Source: DTYU01 sp040756575
GTDB lineage: Bacteria; Bacillota; Desulfotomaculia; Desulfotomaculales; Ammonificaceae
Assembly (NCBI GenBank): GCA_040756575.1
Contig: JBFLYP010000005.1
Coordinates: 1 to 64,000 of the forward strand
Direction of reading: 5' to 3'
Length of the DNA stretch: 64,000 nucleotides
Of this stretch, positions 26,312 to 35,635 are shown piece by piece (positions within the stretch are counted from its first letter, which is position 1; the number at the start of each line of letters is the position of its first letter). The position numbers and the translations under genes were made by a program. The notes under the pieces were generated by a model that saw only the letters and a list, made by a program, of their open reading frames with translations, searched no databases and had not been told where the DNA came from.

Positions 26312-26542
26312 CGGCAGCAAAAGCCTTCTCGTGGAGTTCCCCCCCAATTGCCATAACTTCGCATTAGGGATGCTGCGGCGACACTGCTCTTCTCAATCCA
26401 TAGGATAAATTAGGGTTTTGCAACACGGCCTCGTGCCGGCAGGTTAAAAAAGTAACAAAATCGGTTTAATTTAGGAGGAGCAAAAGGCGTACTTATAGAA
26501 TCAGTATGACACAATGAATTCAAGGGGGAGGAAAAGAAAGAG

Positions 26543-27664
26543 ATGGGCAAAAAGGTTACAGTTTCTGTTATCAAGGCAGATGTCGGTGGTTACATAGGTC
26601 ATTCAGGCGTTCACCCGGAACTTATTGGGAAGGCACAGGGCATACTTTCCGGCAGCCCTTTACTAATAGACTTCCACGTAACACACGTCGGCGATGACAT
26701 CAACTTGATACTGACCCACGAGCTGGGCCGGAATAACGGCGAGATCCACCAGCTTGCCTGGGATACCTTTGTCGCGTGTACCGAGGTTGCCAGGAAGCTC
26801 AAGCTTTACGGCGCGGGCCAGGACCTTCTGGCTGACGCTTTTTCCGGCAACATCAAGGGCCTCGGGCCCGGCGTTGCAGAGATGGAAGTCGAGGAGCGGG
26901 AGAGCGAGCCGATTATCGTCTTCATGGCCGACAAGACAGAGCCCGGTGCCTGGAATTATCCCTTGTATAAGATATTTGCCGACCCGTTCAACACCATCGG
27001 CCTGGTGATCGACCCCAAAATGCACTCTGGTTTTATATTTGAAGTGCGGGACCTGATCGAAGACAAGAAAATCACCTTCTTGGCCCCCGAGGAGATTTAC
27101 GACATGCTGGTTTTTATCGGCGCACCGGGAAGGTACTGCATTAAGCGGGTATTCCACAAGGATACCGGTCAGATTGCCGCAGTTTCCAGCACCCAGCGCT
27201 TGAACCTAATGGCAGGACGCTACGTGGGGAAAGACGACCCGGTCTGCATCGTCCGCTGCCAGAGCGGCTACCCGGCGGTGGGAGAGGTTCTTGAGCCCTT
27301 CGCTCACCCGCACCTCGTCTCCGGTTGGATGCGCGGTTCGCACAGCGGCCCGCTGATGCCGGTCAGTCTGAAACAGTCCACGCCGACACGCTTCGACGGC
27401 CCGCCGCGCGTGGTGGCCCTGGGATTCCAGCTTGCCGACGGGCGCCTGGTAGGCCCGCAGGACCTTTTTGACGACCCGGCTTTCGACCGTGCACGGACTC
27501 TCGCGAACTTAATCGCCGACTATATGCGGCACCTCGGCCCCTTTGAACCGCACCGGCTTCACCTCGACGAGATGGAGTATACCACGATGCCGATGGTGAT
27601 GAAGAAACTGAAGGACCGCTTTATCGACCTCCGGCGTGGGAAAAAGGAAAAAGCTGAGAAGTAG
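26543..27664 (+). CDS. fbp: Bifunctional fructose-1,6-bisphosphate aldolase/phosphatase (class V)
   Basis: Makes fructose 6-phosphate from triose phosphates in gluconeogenesis, combining both activities in one active site. The 373 residues start with VSVIKADVGGYIGHSGVHPEL and carry HVGDDINLI, THELGRN, DAFSGNIKGLGPG, MADKTEPGAWNYPLY, DPKMHSGFIFEV and HPHLVSGWMRGSH. These are hallmarks of the archaeal-type enzyme found in anaerobes and thermophiles. The Shine–Dalgarno GGGGGAGGAAAAG precedes ATG. It is monocistronic, with a strong terminator 20 nt after the stop. Confidence 0.95.
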   Translation: MGKKVTVSVIKADVGGYIGHSGVHPELIGKAQGILSGSPLLIDFHVTHVGDDINLILTHELGRNNGEIHQLAWDTFVACTEVARKLKLYGAGQDLLADAFSGNIKGLGPGVAEMEVEERESEPIIVFMADKTEPGAWNYPLYKIFADPFNTIGLVIDPKMHSGFIFEVRDLIEDKKITFLAPEEIYDMLVFIGAPGRYCIKRVFHKDTGQIAAVSSTQRLNLMAGRYVGKDDPVCIVRCQSGYPAVGEVLEPFAHPHLVSGWMRGSHSGPLMPVSLKQSTPTRFDGPPRVVALGFQLADGRLVGPQDLFDDPAFDRARTLANLIADYMRHLGPFEPHRLHLDEMEYTTMPMVMKKLKDRFIDLRRGKKEKAEK

Positions 27665-27684
27665 TTCCAGTTACCGGATTGGGC

Positions 27685-27717
27685 AGCAGTGGCCCTTACG
27701 GGCCACTGCTTATTTTA
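27685..27717. terminator. Terminator between fbp and cobT
   Basis: An 11-bp perfect stem AGCAGTGGCCC/GGGCCACTGCT with loop TTAC, followed by TATTTT on the plus strand. It can serve fbp and, on the other strand, the convergent cobT. Confidence 0.8.
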
Positions 27718-27725
27718 ACAGCTTT

Positions 27726-28808
27726 TTAAAGCAGTCTGTCTCGCTCCATTTCGCTTACACCCGCATCTTTGAAAGTAGCCATTTCCTTCAGTATTTTTGC
27801 CGCCGCCTCAACCACTGGTATAGCCAGTGCCGCCCCCGTACCTTCCCCTAACCGGAGATTGAAATCCAACAAAGGCTTGAGGCCGAGCGCAGCTAACATG
27901 GTCCGGTGCGCCCGCTCTTCGGAAAGGTGCGACGCGATCATAAAATTCCTGACCGCAGGGCACAAACCCGCGGCTACCAGCGCCGCGGCCCCGGTAATGA
28001 AGCCGTCGAGCAGGACCGGTACCCGCCGCGCCGCCGCGCCTAATATAACCCCAGCAAGACCTGCGATCTCTAATCCCCCGACCTTCGCCACCACATCAAG
28101 GGGGTCCGACCTGTCCGGGCGGTTAACCTGCAGCGCCCGGGCAACCACCCGGCGCTTTCGCTCCAAAATCGTGTCGTTGACCATTGTCCCCCGGCCGACC
28201 GCCTCCTTTACCGGAACACCCGCCAAGGCGCACAAGATCGCGCTTGACGGTGTGGTGTTACCGATCCCCATGTCTCCCGTAGCGATAAGGTCGGCACCAT
28301 GTTGAATCTCCGTTTGGGCAAGCTCAATTCCCACCTCCACCGCGCGCACCGCCTCTTCCCTCATCATCGCCGGGCCGTGGGCGATGTTGCCCGTCCCGTG
28401 GCGGATTTTCCGAATAACGACCCCTGGCAATTCGACCGGCCGCGCAACCCCGATGTCCACGACCACCACTTTCGCACCGACATGGCGCGCCAGGACCCCG
28501 ATTCCCCCGGTACCGTCGAGAAACCGCGGCAGTATCTGCCAGGTAATCTCCTGAGGCGCCGCGCTCACCTCCTCGGCAACCACACCGTGGTCCCCCGCCA
28601 TCACGATAACGGTCTTCGCCTTAATCTCCGGGAAAGCACGTCCCGTAATCCCGGCAAGATGCACCGCCAACTCCTCCAACCGCCCGAGGCTCCCCGGCGG
28701 CTTCAGCAGGCTGTCAACCCGTGCCCGCGCCCGCTCCATAGCCCCTCGGTCAAGCTCACCGATGTTGTTCAACGTAGCCTGCAAAAGTGACATGTAAACC
28801 GCCCCCAA
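27726..28808 (-). CDS. cobT: Nicotinate-nucleotide–dimethylbenzimidazole phosphoribosyltransferase
   Basis: Activates the lower ligand base of cobamides as alpha-ribazole phosphate. The 360 residues include LKPPGSLGRLEELAV, VVMAGDHGV, GTGGIGVLARH, ATGDMGIGNTTPSSA and the catalytic Glu region LRLGEGTGAALA. No other cobalamin genes are near. Transcription appears to start from a TTGACA promoter about 100 nt upstream, through a leader with a long hairpin but no recognisable B12 box. Confidence 0.96.
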   Translation of the reverse strand: MGAVYMSLLQATLNNIGELDRGAMERARARVDSLLKPPGSLGRLEELAVHLAGITGRAFPEIKAKTVIVMAGDHGVVAEEVSAAPQEITWQILPRFLDGTGGIGVLARHVGAKVVVVDIGVARPVELPGVVIRKIRHGTGNIAHGPAMMREEAVRAVEVGIELAQTEIQHGADLIATGDMGIGNTTPSSAILCALAGVPVKEAVGRGTMVNDTILERKRRVVARALQVNRPDRSDPLDVVAKVGGLEIAGLAGVILGAAARRVPVLLDGFITGAAALVAAGLCPAVRNFMIASHLSEERAHRTMLAALGLKPLLDFNLRLGEGTGAALAIPVVEAAAKILKEMATFKDAGVSEMERDRLL

Positions 28809-28845
28809 CCGGCCAAAACATCTTTCCCGTGCCTGCGGCGAATGC

Positions 28846-28887
28846 GGCCGGTTTTCCCCGCGCCACGCGCTTCACACAAAACCGGCC
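28846..28887 (-). promoter_or_regulatory. Leader hairpin of cobT
   Basis: A perfect 10-bp stem GGCCGGTTTT/AAAACCGGCC encloses a 22-nt GC-rich loop in the cobT 5' leader. The AAAA preceding the 3' arm and lack of a T-run make simple termination unlikely. No cobalamin-riboswitch consensus is present, so the function is open. Confidence 0.45.
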
Positions 28888-28905
28888 CTCCCGCCTTTTT
28901 GCAAA

Positions 28906-28934
28906 AGCTTAGCTTTCATCCCGCGCGTTGTCAA
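28906..28934 (-). promoter_or_regulatory. Promoter of cobT
   Basis: Minus-strand -35 TTGACA (28934–28929), a 17-bp spacer and -10 TAAGCT (28911–28906). Confidence 0.65.
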
Positions 28935-29132
28935 GAAATGCTCTTCTCGGCGGACACATTTGACCTTCGCCGGTATAAATTAAAGTCTAAGTGGAGGAAA
29001 GATAAACATAAACACGAATTAAGCATAAAGAAATGACACCGGTAGAACTGCTTAGCGGCCGTTTATTCCGCCAGGGTTGACCCCGGGTCTGCCCGGCCCG
29101 CGGTCCCATTATCAAGAAAGGGGAAGAAGAGA

Positions 29133-30035
29133 ATGCCGCCTCAGTCGCCCGAGAAGACCTGTAAACGCACGGAGCCGCCTTTCCGCGCCGCGGTCTGCCA
29201 GTTCCGGGTCGGGGCATCCAAACAGGATAACCTTGCGCGTGCCCGGGAGTTTATCCGGGGCGCGGCAGGCGAGGGGGCCCGGCTCGTGGTGCTCCCGGAG
29301 ATGTTCGTCTGCCCTTATGAAGCGGGGCTCTTTCCGGAGTACGCTGAAAGCTCTCCAGGCGGCCAGGCGGTGGAGATGCTCAGCCGGGCCGCGCGGGAAG
29401 AAGGGGTCTACATCGTTGGCGGCAGCATTCCCGAGCGGGAGGGGGAAAGGCTGTATAACTCCTCTTTTGTCTTCGACCCGGCGGGGAAAATGCTGGCCTG
29501 TCACCGGAAGGTCTACCTCTTTGACGTAGACTTGCCCGGCGGCCTTTCCTTCAGGGAGTCAGCGACACTCACTCCGGGGAGGGGCGCCACGGTGGTGCAG
29601 ACCCCGTTAGGAAGGCTTGGTGTGGCCGTCTGCTTTGACATAAGGTTCCCAGCCCTTTTTCATGAAATGGTACAAAGGGGCGCCGAGATCATCGTGGTCC
29701 CCGCAGCCTTTAACATGATCACCGGCCCCGCGCACTGGGAGCTGCTGTTGCGCACCCGCGCCGTAGACAACCAGGTTTACATGATCGGTGCAGCCCCGGC
29801 ACGCAACGTCAACGCGAGCTACGTAGCCTTCGGCCACTCGACGGTGGTGAACCCGTGGGGGGAAGTGCTCGCCCGCGCAGGCCCGGCGGAAGAGATCATC
29901 GTTGCGGAGATAGACCTGCAGTATCTCAAGCGTGTACGGGAGCAACTGCCCGTGGTAAAACAGATGCAAGACCGGAACTCAACCGGGCGGAAGAAGGCCT
30001 TCGCTCCCGCTCCCGGAAATAACCCTTTGGCATGA
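29133..30035 (+). CDS. Carbon–nitrogen hydrolase (nitrilase family, omega-amidase-like)
   Basis: Hydrolyses a C–N bond of an amide. The catalytic triad is visible as Glu in VVLPEMFVCPY, Lys in CHRKVYLFDVD and Cys in VAVCFDIRFPALF. The closing GHSTVVNPWGEVLA strand is typical of Nit2/omega-amidase members. The 300 residues include a short Lys/Pro tail beyond the domain. It precedes the SDR-like gene by about 50 nt on the same strand and may share an mRNA. The exact substrate is unknown; alpha-ketoglutaramate is the guess from closest-looking members. Confidence 0.9.
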   Translation: MPPQSPEKTCKRTEPPFRAAVCQFRVGASKQDNLARAREFIRGAAGEGARLVVLPEMFVCPYEAGLFPEYAESSPGGQAVEMLSRAAREEGVYIVGGSIPEREGERLYNSSFVFDPAGKMLACHRKVYLFDVDLPGGLSFRESATLTPGRGATVVQTPLGRLGVAVCFDIRFPALFHEMVQRGAEIIVVPAAFNMITGPAHWELLLRTRAVDNQVYMIGAAPARNVNASYVAFGHSTVVNPWGEVLARAGPAEEIIVAEIDLQYLKRVREQLPVVKQMQDRNSTGRKKAFAPAPGNNPLA

Positions 30036-30088
30036 AAAGTTTTTCAAGCAGGCATTAAGTGAAATCCTTAGCCAAGGAGGTACAAAGG

Positions 30089-30991
30089 ATGCTCCTGGTA
30101 ACCGGCGGCTCAGGACTCGTCGGCAGGGCCGTAATAAAGGAACTCACCGGTACGGGCTTCACGGTGCGGTGCCTCGTTCGAAACCCCGTCAGGGCACGCT
30201 CCGTTCTCGGTGAAGGCATTGAGTGTGTGCAGGGCGACGTGACGGATTATGAATCAACCCTCCGGGCCATGAAAGGTGTAGAAGGGGTAGTTCATCTGGT
30301 AGCGGTCATCCGCGAGCGGGGCGCCCAGACTTTCGAAAGGGTGAACGTAGAGGGCACCGCTAACGCCGTTCGGGCGGCGGCCGTTACAGGTGTGCGCCGT
30401 TTTATCCATATGAGCGCTCTCGGGGCGAAAGAGGGCCGGGCGTATCCTTATTCCCATTCCAAATGGCAGGCGGAGGAGATCGTCCGGAACAGCGGCCTCG
30501 ACTGGACGATTATCCGGCCGTCGCTGGTCTACGGCCCCGGCTTCGGTTTTTTTAACCGGATGGCCCAATCAATACGGTTTTCACCGCCGCCGTTCGCCGT
30601 CTACCCTGCCGGCAGAACCCGCTTCCAGCCGATCGCCGCCCATGACGTCGCCAGGTGCGTCGCCGCCGCCCTAAAGGACCCGCGGTTCATCCACCAAACA
30701 TGTGACATCGGCGGGCCCGAACACCTGACTTACCGCGAGATGCTCGACGTCTTCCTCGGGATAAATAAAATCAGGCGCATCAAGCTCCCCGTCCCGGTCG
30801 GCCTGCTGCGCCTTGTGGTTCCGGTAATGGAAAAGCTTCTGCCCGATTCCCCCGTGAGTTCCGTCGAATTGAGACTCATGGATTTTGACAACATCACCGA
30901 CCCCGACGCCGTTAGAAAACAGTTCGGTTTTCAACCGGTCAGTCTCCGGGAGGGACTTGCAGAAATCGCTCAATCCGCCGGCAACCGCTGA
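30089..30991 (+). CDS. NAD(P)-binding SDR/NDUFA9-like protein
   Basis: An atypical short-chain dehydrogenase-like protein. It has the nucleotide-binding VTGGSGLVGRAV at its very N-terminus, GDVTDYESTLRAMKGVEGVVHL, RFIHMSALGA, YSHSKWQAEE (YxxxK) and IIRPSLVYGPG. These features match the family of the complex I NDUFA9 subunit and plant/bacterial isoflavone-reductase-like proteins. I start it at ATG 30089, where AGGAGG lies 8 nt upstream; a GTG frame from 30059 would extend across that site. The reaction is not assignable. It ends 1 nt from the convergent trxB. Confidence 0.88.
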   Translation: MLLVTGGSGLVGRAVIKELTGTGFTVRCLVRNPVRARSVLGEGIECVQGDVTDYESTLRAMKGVEGVVHLVAVIRERGAQTFERVNVEGTANAVRAAAVTGVRRFIHMSALGAKEGRAYPYSHSKWQAEEIVRNSGLDWTIIRPSLVYGPGFGFFNRMAQSIRFSPPPFAVYPAGRTRFQPIAAHDVARCVAAALKDPRFIHQTCDIGGPEHLTYREMLDVFLGINKIRRIKLPVPVGLLRLVVPVMEKLLPDSPVSSVELRLMDFDNITDPDAVRKQFGFQPVSLREGLAEIAQSAGNR

Positions 30992-30992
30992 A

Positions 30993-31910
30993 TCAGCCCT
31001 GCTCCCGCAGGAACCGGTCCGCACTTGTCGCCGCAATGGCGCCGTCCGCTACCGCAGTCACTATCTGCCGCAGCGGTTTCTTGCGGACATCTCCCGCAGC
31101 GAAAAGTCCAGGGGTTTTGGTGGCCATTTTTTCGTCCGTGATAACATAGCCCTTAGGATCAAGATCGGCCAGGTCCTCTATCAGATATGAAGCAGGCCTC
31201 ACCCCAACGTAGACAAAGACCCCGCTTACCGGGATGACGCGCTGCTCGCCGGAGTTGAAATCTTCGATCCTGATACCCTCGACCGCGTCTTTGCCCAGGA
31301 TCTCTCTGACGCCAGCATTTAAAATAATCTCGATCTTGGGCTCCGCGCGCAACGCGTCCTGATGCACCTTCGCTGCCTGGAGGGTCTCACGGTGGTTAAT
31401 AAGGTATATCTTCTCCACGAAGCGGGTGAGGTACATCGCCTCATGAGCGGCCGCGTCCCCTCCACCGATTACCGCAACCTGCTGATCCCGGAAAAAGAAG
31501 CCGTCACAGATGGCGCAGTAAGAAACCCCCCGGCCGCGCAGGCGGTCCTCCCCCGGCACCCCGAGCGGCTTGGGGCCGCTGCCGGTGGCAAGGATCACCG
31601 CCCGTACCCCGATATCCTCGCGGGTCGTCCGCAGTAGGAACCTGTCTTCTTCCCGGCGGATCTCGGCCACGTCCACCGCTTCAAAAGCCACACCCAAACG
31701 CCTTGTTTGTGCCTCCATCCGCCCGACTAATTCCGCGCCGCTGATCGGATCTGGAAAACCGGGATAGTTTTCAATCTTGTCCGCGGTCAAAACCTTCCCG
31801 CCGGGAGCCGCCCGCTCAATGACGACCGTATTTACTTTGGCCCGCGCAGCATAAATTCCGGCGGTTAAACCGGCCGGCCCGGCACCGATAATCGCTAAAT
31901 CGTACACCAC
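30993..31910 (-). CDS. trxB: Thioredoxin reductase
   Basis: A flavoprotein of 305 residues reducing thioredoxin with NADPH. FAD-binding IGAGPAGLTAGIYAARA is at the N-terminus, the redox pair is in SYCAICDGFFF, NAD(P)-binding in VIGGGDAAAHEA, and the closing FAD contact in GLFAAGDVRKKPLRQIV. The size and motifs are standard. Confidence 0.96.
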   Translation of the reverse strand: MVYDLAIIGAGPAGLTAGIYAARAKVNTVVIERAAPGGKVLTADKIENYPGFPDPISGAELVGRMEAQTRRLGVAFEAVDVAEIRREEDRFLLRTTREDIGVRAVILATGSGPKPLGVPGEDRLRGRGVSYCAICDGFFFRDQQVAVIGGGDAAAHEAMYLTRFVEKIYLINHRETLQAAKVHQDALRAEPKIEIILNAGVREILGKDAVEGIRIEDFNSGEQRVIPVSGVFVYVGVRPASYLIEDLADLDPKGYVITDEKMATKTPGLFAAGDVRKKPLRQIVTAVADGAIAATSADRFLREQG

Positions 31911-32142
31911 GGCATTTACTCCCTCTCTATTTCATCTTTTATCTGTATATACCTTTTCACCGCCAAGGCGCCAAGATCGCTCAAATAAACTTAAAAATTA
32001 TGGAGGTATTCTTTTAATTTCTTTCCCCCGTCTTAAAAAAAAACATCTTTTACAATAGCTCATAATCGGCTTCTGCCTGACTCTTTCCTTGATATGTCCT
32101 TTGGCGTCTCGGCGGTTCACCCCAGACTTCATCCCTCCGCCT
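31911..32142. other. Intergenic region with an imperfect inverted repeat
   Basis: CACCGCCAAGGCGCCAAG at 31960–31977 faces CTTTGGCGTCTCGGCGGTTC at 32099–32118, about 120 bp apart. The arrangement resembles a small repeat element or folded RNA. No gene was seen inside. Confidence 0.4.
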
Positions 32143-33378
32143 TTATCCTTTAATTTGGCAGACCGCCCGCGCAGCCTCCAAGGCGCCGAGAACAACATGC
32201 TCTTTCGAAAGCCCGCCCTGAAGATAAGCCGCATAAGGCTCGCGCATAGGCGCGTCGGCGGTCATCTCAAGGGACGCACCCTGCACAAAGGTGCCGGCCG
32301 CCATTACGACGGCGTCCCGGTACCCGGGCAGCGTCCCACCCTCGGGACGAACGTGCGCGTCTACAGGAGAGGCGGCCTGTATCCCCCTGCAAAAACTTAA
32401 GAGCAATTCCGGGGACCCCAGACGTATACCCTGGACAATATCGCTGCGCGGTTCGTCGAAACGCGGCATAACGTCAAAACCCAGCCGTTCAAAGAAGCGC
32501 GCCGCGAAGACCGCTCCCTTCAGCGCCTCAGCCACAAGGTGCGGCGCTAAGAAAAAGCCCTGAAACAAAACGCGCTGGCAGTCGAGGGTCGGCCCCACAG
32601 CCCGCCCCAGCCCCGGCGCAGTCAGCCGGTTTGCCGCCATATCCACAAGCTCCTTGCGGCCCGTTACGTAGCCGCCGGTGGGCGCAAGCCCGCCGCCGGG
32701 GTTCTTGATAAGCGAGCCCGCGCAGAGGTCCGCACCCACTGCCGGGGGTTCAAGCGTTTCCACAAACTCCCCGTAACAATTGTCCACGATCACAATTGTA
32801 TCCGGCGCCTGCTCTTTGATGAGACCGACGAGCGCGCTAAGTTCCTGTAACATCAGCCCCCGCCGCCAGGAATATCCGCCCGCGCGCTGCAGCAACACCG
32901 CACGCGGCTTGAGGGCAAGGGCTTCAATGACCGCCGCCTTGTCGAGGCCGCCGTCCGGCAGCAGGTCGACCTGGATATATTCTATCCCCCAGTCCGCAAG
33001 CGAACCCGGTTCGCCGCCGATAATGGCTTCCAGTGTATCGTACGGCCTTCCCTGCACCGTAAGAAGCTTATCGCCCGGCCGCAGCACCCCGTAAAGGCAG
33101 AGCGATAGGGCATGCGTCCCGGAAACAATTTGCGGCCGCACGAGGGCCGCCTCCGCTGCAAATACCGCGCTGTATACGGTTTCGAGCCTTTCCCGTCCGG
33201 CGTCGCCGTATCCGTACCCTGTGGACCCGCGCAAATGAAAATCGCTGACGCGCGCCGACCGGAAGGCCTCCAGCACCCGCCGCTGGTTGGCCAGTGCCAG
33301 GCCGTCTAAACGGCGCCACAGCGACTGTACCTCTTCGATCGTTTCTTCGGCCAACAAACTCAGCTTATCAGTAACCAT
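32143..33378 (-). CDS. PLP-dependent YnbB-like protein (methionine gamma-lyase / aluminium-resistance family)
   Basis: A Cys/Met-metabolism PLP enzyme of 411 residues. FHLRGSTGYGYGDAGRERLE, the cofactor region VSGTHALSLCLYGVLRPGD, VDNCYGEFVE and the PLP-lysine segment DLCAGSLIKNPGGGLAPTGGY are seen. B. subtilis ynbB lies beside hfq/miaA, and the same neighbourhood occurs here, which supports orthology. The reaction is commonly annotated as methionine gamma-lyase, but the activity of this subgroup is not certain. Confidence 0.92.
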   Translation of the reverse strand: MVTDKLSLLAEETIEEVQSLWRRLDGLALANQRRVLEAFRSARVSDFHLRGSTGYGYGDAGRERLETVYSAVFAAEAALVRPQIVSGTHALSLCLYGVLRPGDKLLTVQGRPYDTLEAIIGGEPGSLADWGIEYIQVDLLPDGGLDKAAVIEALALKPRAVLLQRAGGYSWRRGLMLQELSALVGLIKEQAPDTIVIVDNCYGEFVETLEPPAVGADLCAGSLIKNPGGGLAPTGGYVTGRKELVDMAANRLTAPGLGRAVGPTLDCQRVLFQGFFLAPHLVAEALKGAVFAARFFERLGFDVMPRFDEPRSDIVQGIRLGSPELLLSFCRGIQAASPVDAHVRPEGGTLPGYRDAVVMAAGTFVQGASLEMTADAPMREPYAAYLQGGLSKEHVVLGALEAARAVCQIKG

Positions 33379-33501
33379 CCTTACGGAACCTGCACAGTAA
33401 TAGGGTTAGGAGACCGCTCTAAAACATCGCCCGGGCTCCTTCCCATACCTTATTAACTTAGCCAGGAAATATTTTCGCTAAATTCGGGGTTTGAAACCTT
33501 G

Positions 33502-33747
33502 TTAAGCGCTGTTTCTCGGTTCCTGGACGGAAGTACTCACCGGTCTGACCGGACTTATTGTAGAGATTGCGTGCTTGTAAACCATCATCTGCCGCCCTTC
33601 GCTCTCGAGGATCACTGTGAAATTATCGAAACCTCGCACCATCCCCTTTAACTGAAAACCGTTTACCAAAAAAATGGTAACAGGAATGCTCTCCTTCCGC
33701 ACCTGATTTAGGAAAGCGTCCTGCAGGTTGATCTGCGCCTTGCTCAT
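33502..33747 (-). CDS. hfq: RNA chaperone Hfq
   Basis: An Sm-like hexameric RNA-binding protein. Sm1 INLQDAFLNQVRKESIPVTIFLVNGFQLKG and Sm2 YKHAISTISP are intact, including Gln in NLQD and the KH pair. GGAGG lies 10 nt before ATG 33747, so that start is preferred over the frame opening at 33768. The C-terminal tail is short. It lies between miaA and the YnbB-like gene, the usual Firmicute order. Confidence 0.95.
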   Translation of the reverse strand: MSKAQINLQDAFLNQVRKESIPVTIFLVNGFQLKGMVRGFDNFTVILESEGRQMMVYKHAISTISPVRPVSTSVQEPRNSA

Positions 33748-33826
33748 CCCCAATTTACCTCCGTACATCTTATTTTATTTACCCCGGAACCCCAAATAGA
33801 CTTTTATGACATATGATTACCTTTCG

Positions 33827-34777
33827 CTACCGTTGAAAATACTCCTTCACTCTGACAGCAATTTCTTCAGCCAGAGCCTCCGTACTTGGAAAATCGGCTA
33901 CATTCAGCCAGTGGATGCGTTTGTCGCGTTTAAACCATGTGAACTGCCTTTTGGCAAACCGCCTGGTGTTGCGTTTTAACAAGCGAACCGCTTCCTCAAA
34001 GCTTATCTCGCCGGCCAAATAGGCCGCGATTTCCTTGTAACCTAACGCCTGCATCGCCGTGGCATCCCGTCTCAGCCCCCCCGCGATCAACCTCCTGACT
34101 TCGTCAACCAGCCCCGCCGCGATCATCGCATCCACCCGCGCTTCGATCCGCCGGTACAGTTCCTGCCTTTCAAGATACAGTCCGATTAAAAGGGCGTCGT
34201 ATCCCGGTTCCGCCGAGGATGCCGCCAGTGAAATCGGTGTTCCCGTCTGGTAATACACCTCGATGGCCCGGATCACCCGCTTCAGGTTATTGGGGTGAAT
34301 CCGCGCTGCCGCCTCCGGGTCAACGGCCCGCAGCCGTTCATGCAGGCGGGAGACCCCGTACCGCTTTCCCTCTTCCGTCAGACGCCGCCGGAGTTCCTTA
34401 TCTGCGCCGCCGGGTAACCGGAACCCCTCTATCACGGCCCGGATGTAAAGACCGGTACCGCCTGCGAGCACCGGGAGGCGGCCCCGCTCGTTGATCTCCC
34501 GGATCGACTCCCGGGCAAGCTTTTGAAAAGCCGCCACACTGAAATCCTCGTCCGGGTCGACGACGTCTATCAGGTGGTGGGGAACTCCCCTGCGCTCGGC
34601 CGGCGTAGGCTTCGCGGTGCCGATATCCATCCCCCGGTAGACCATCATTGAATCTGCCGAGACTATCTCCCCGTTTACCCTGAGCGCCACCTCAATTGCG
34701 ACGGCTGACTTTCCCGTGGCCGTCGGCCCCGCTATCACCAAAAGGGGACAGGGCGCCTTTTTGTCAGGCTCCCCCAT
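33827..34777 (-). CDS. miaA: tRNA dimethylallyltransferase
   Basis: Adds the isopentenyl group to A37 of tRNAs reading UNN codons. The P-loop VIAGPTATGKSAVA, DSMMVYRGMDIGTAKP, VVDPDEDFSV, LAGGTGLYIRAV and the C-terminal RFAKRQFTWFKRDK are present. The 316-residue length is standard. MiaB, which acts on its product, is encoded at 40970–42307 in the same block. Confidence 0.96.
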   Translation of the reverse strand: MGEPDKKAPCPLLVIAGPTATGKSAVAIEVALRVNGEIVSADSMMVYRGMDIGTAKPTPAERRGVPHHLIDVVDPDEDFSVAAFQKLARESIREINERGRLPVLAGGTGLYIRAVIEGFRLPGGADKELRRRLTEEGKRYGVSRLHERLRAVDPEAAARIHPNNLKRVIRAIEVYYQTGTPISLAASSAEPGYDALLIGLYLERQELYRRIEARVDAMIAAGLVDEVRRLIAGGLRRDATAMQALGYKEIAAYLAGEISFEEAVRLLKRNTRRFAKRQFTWFKRDKRIHWLNVADFPSTEALAEEIAVRVKEYFQR

Positions 34778-34830
34778 TCTTCAACCACACCCCAAAAAGG
34801 AGGACAGGCTGCTTTTTACAGCAGGTGTTC

Positions 34831-35616
34831 CTATTTTACCTCGATCACGCCGTAAGCAACGCGGGCATAACGCCCGCCGCTTATGCGCTTAAACCCCAGG
34901 CGCGCAAACTCCGCGCTCCCCCGTCTCTCCTTGACCACTACCCGCCGGCGCGCGACCCGCAGGGCTTCCACAACCGCCTCCTTTGAAAGAGGCATTCTGT
35001 TTCCCAAAGCGCGCAGGGGTTGTATTTGATAGGCACCGTGCAAGGGGGTGCGGAAGAACGGGTCGAAGTAAACAACATCAAAACTCTCCGCCGGTGCTCC
35101 GCGCAGGTAGTCTAAGTGGTCGGCGGTCACCACCTCGATACGGCGCAGCGCCTCCTCGAGACGCGGGTCTGACTTCACCGCATGGTGCCGCAGACCGTGT
35201 TCGACCACCGCCGCCACCGCAGCCACCCTTTCCACCCCGACCACCCGCCCCCGAGGACCTGCCACAAAACTTGCCACAACCGCATCGGCGCCGAGGCCGA
35301 GAGTGCAGTCAAGGACCTCGTCTCCCGGATGCAAGTCCATTGCCCGTATCATTTGGTCAGGTTTCCCAGCCAATAAGCTCTTTATACGCAGCGCTGCCGT
35401 TCCGGGGTGGAAAAAGAATTGCTCTTTACCGAAAAAAAGGGTAACCCGCTGCGCTCCTACGACGAGCGCTCCCGCCGCCCCGTGCTCAGCGAGCAAATCC
35501 TCTATGCTGCGGCCGTCGCGCGGCACAAAAACCGCGTCCAGCCTCGCGGCAAGCCGCAGGCCCTCCGCTTTTGCAGCCGGACCCGCGCCGTGCGCCGTCG
35601 TCACCACCAACCGCAA
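34831..35616 (-). CDS. SAM-dependent methyltransferase (RsmJ-like)
   Basis: A class I methyltransferase of 261 residues. An N-terminal segment (VTTAHGAGPAAKAEGLRLAARLDAVFV) precedes the Rossmann core with HPGDEVLDCTLGLGADAVVA (SAM motif I), VVGVERVAAV and the catalytic-type VVYFDPFFRTPL. Its neighbours mutL and miaA and the overall form resemble the class annotated as RsmJ-like. The target nucleotide is unknown. Confidence 0.85.
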   Translation of the reverse strand: MRLVVTTAHGAGPAAKAEGLRLAARLDAVFVPRDGRSIEDLLAEHGAAGALVVGAQRVTLFFGKEQFFFHPGTAALRIKSLLAGKPDQMIRAMDLHPGDEVLDCTLGLGADAVVASFVAGPRGRVVGVERVAAVAAVVEHGLRHHAVKSDPRLEEALRRIEVVTADHLDYLRGAPAESFDVVYFDPFFRTPLHGAYQIQPLRALGNRMPLSKEAVVEALRVARRRVVVKERRGSAEFARLGFKRISGGRYARVAYGVIEVK

Positions 35617-35635
35617 AACCGCTTAGCGCCTCCGT

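Noticed and set aside
28809..28940. Cobalamin riboswitch upstream of cobT
   Set aside because: No B12-box or core conserved segments; only one perfect hairpin is present.
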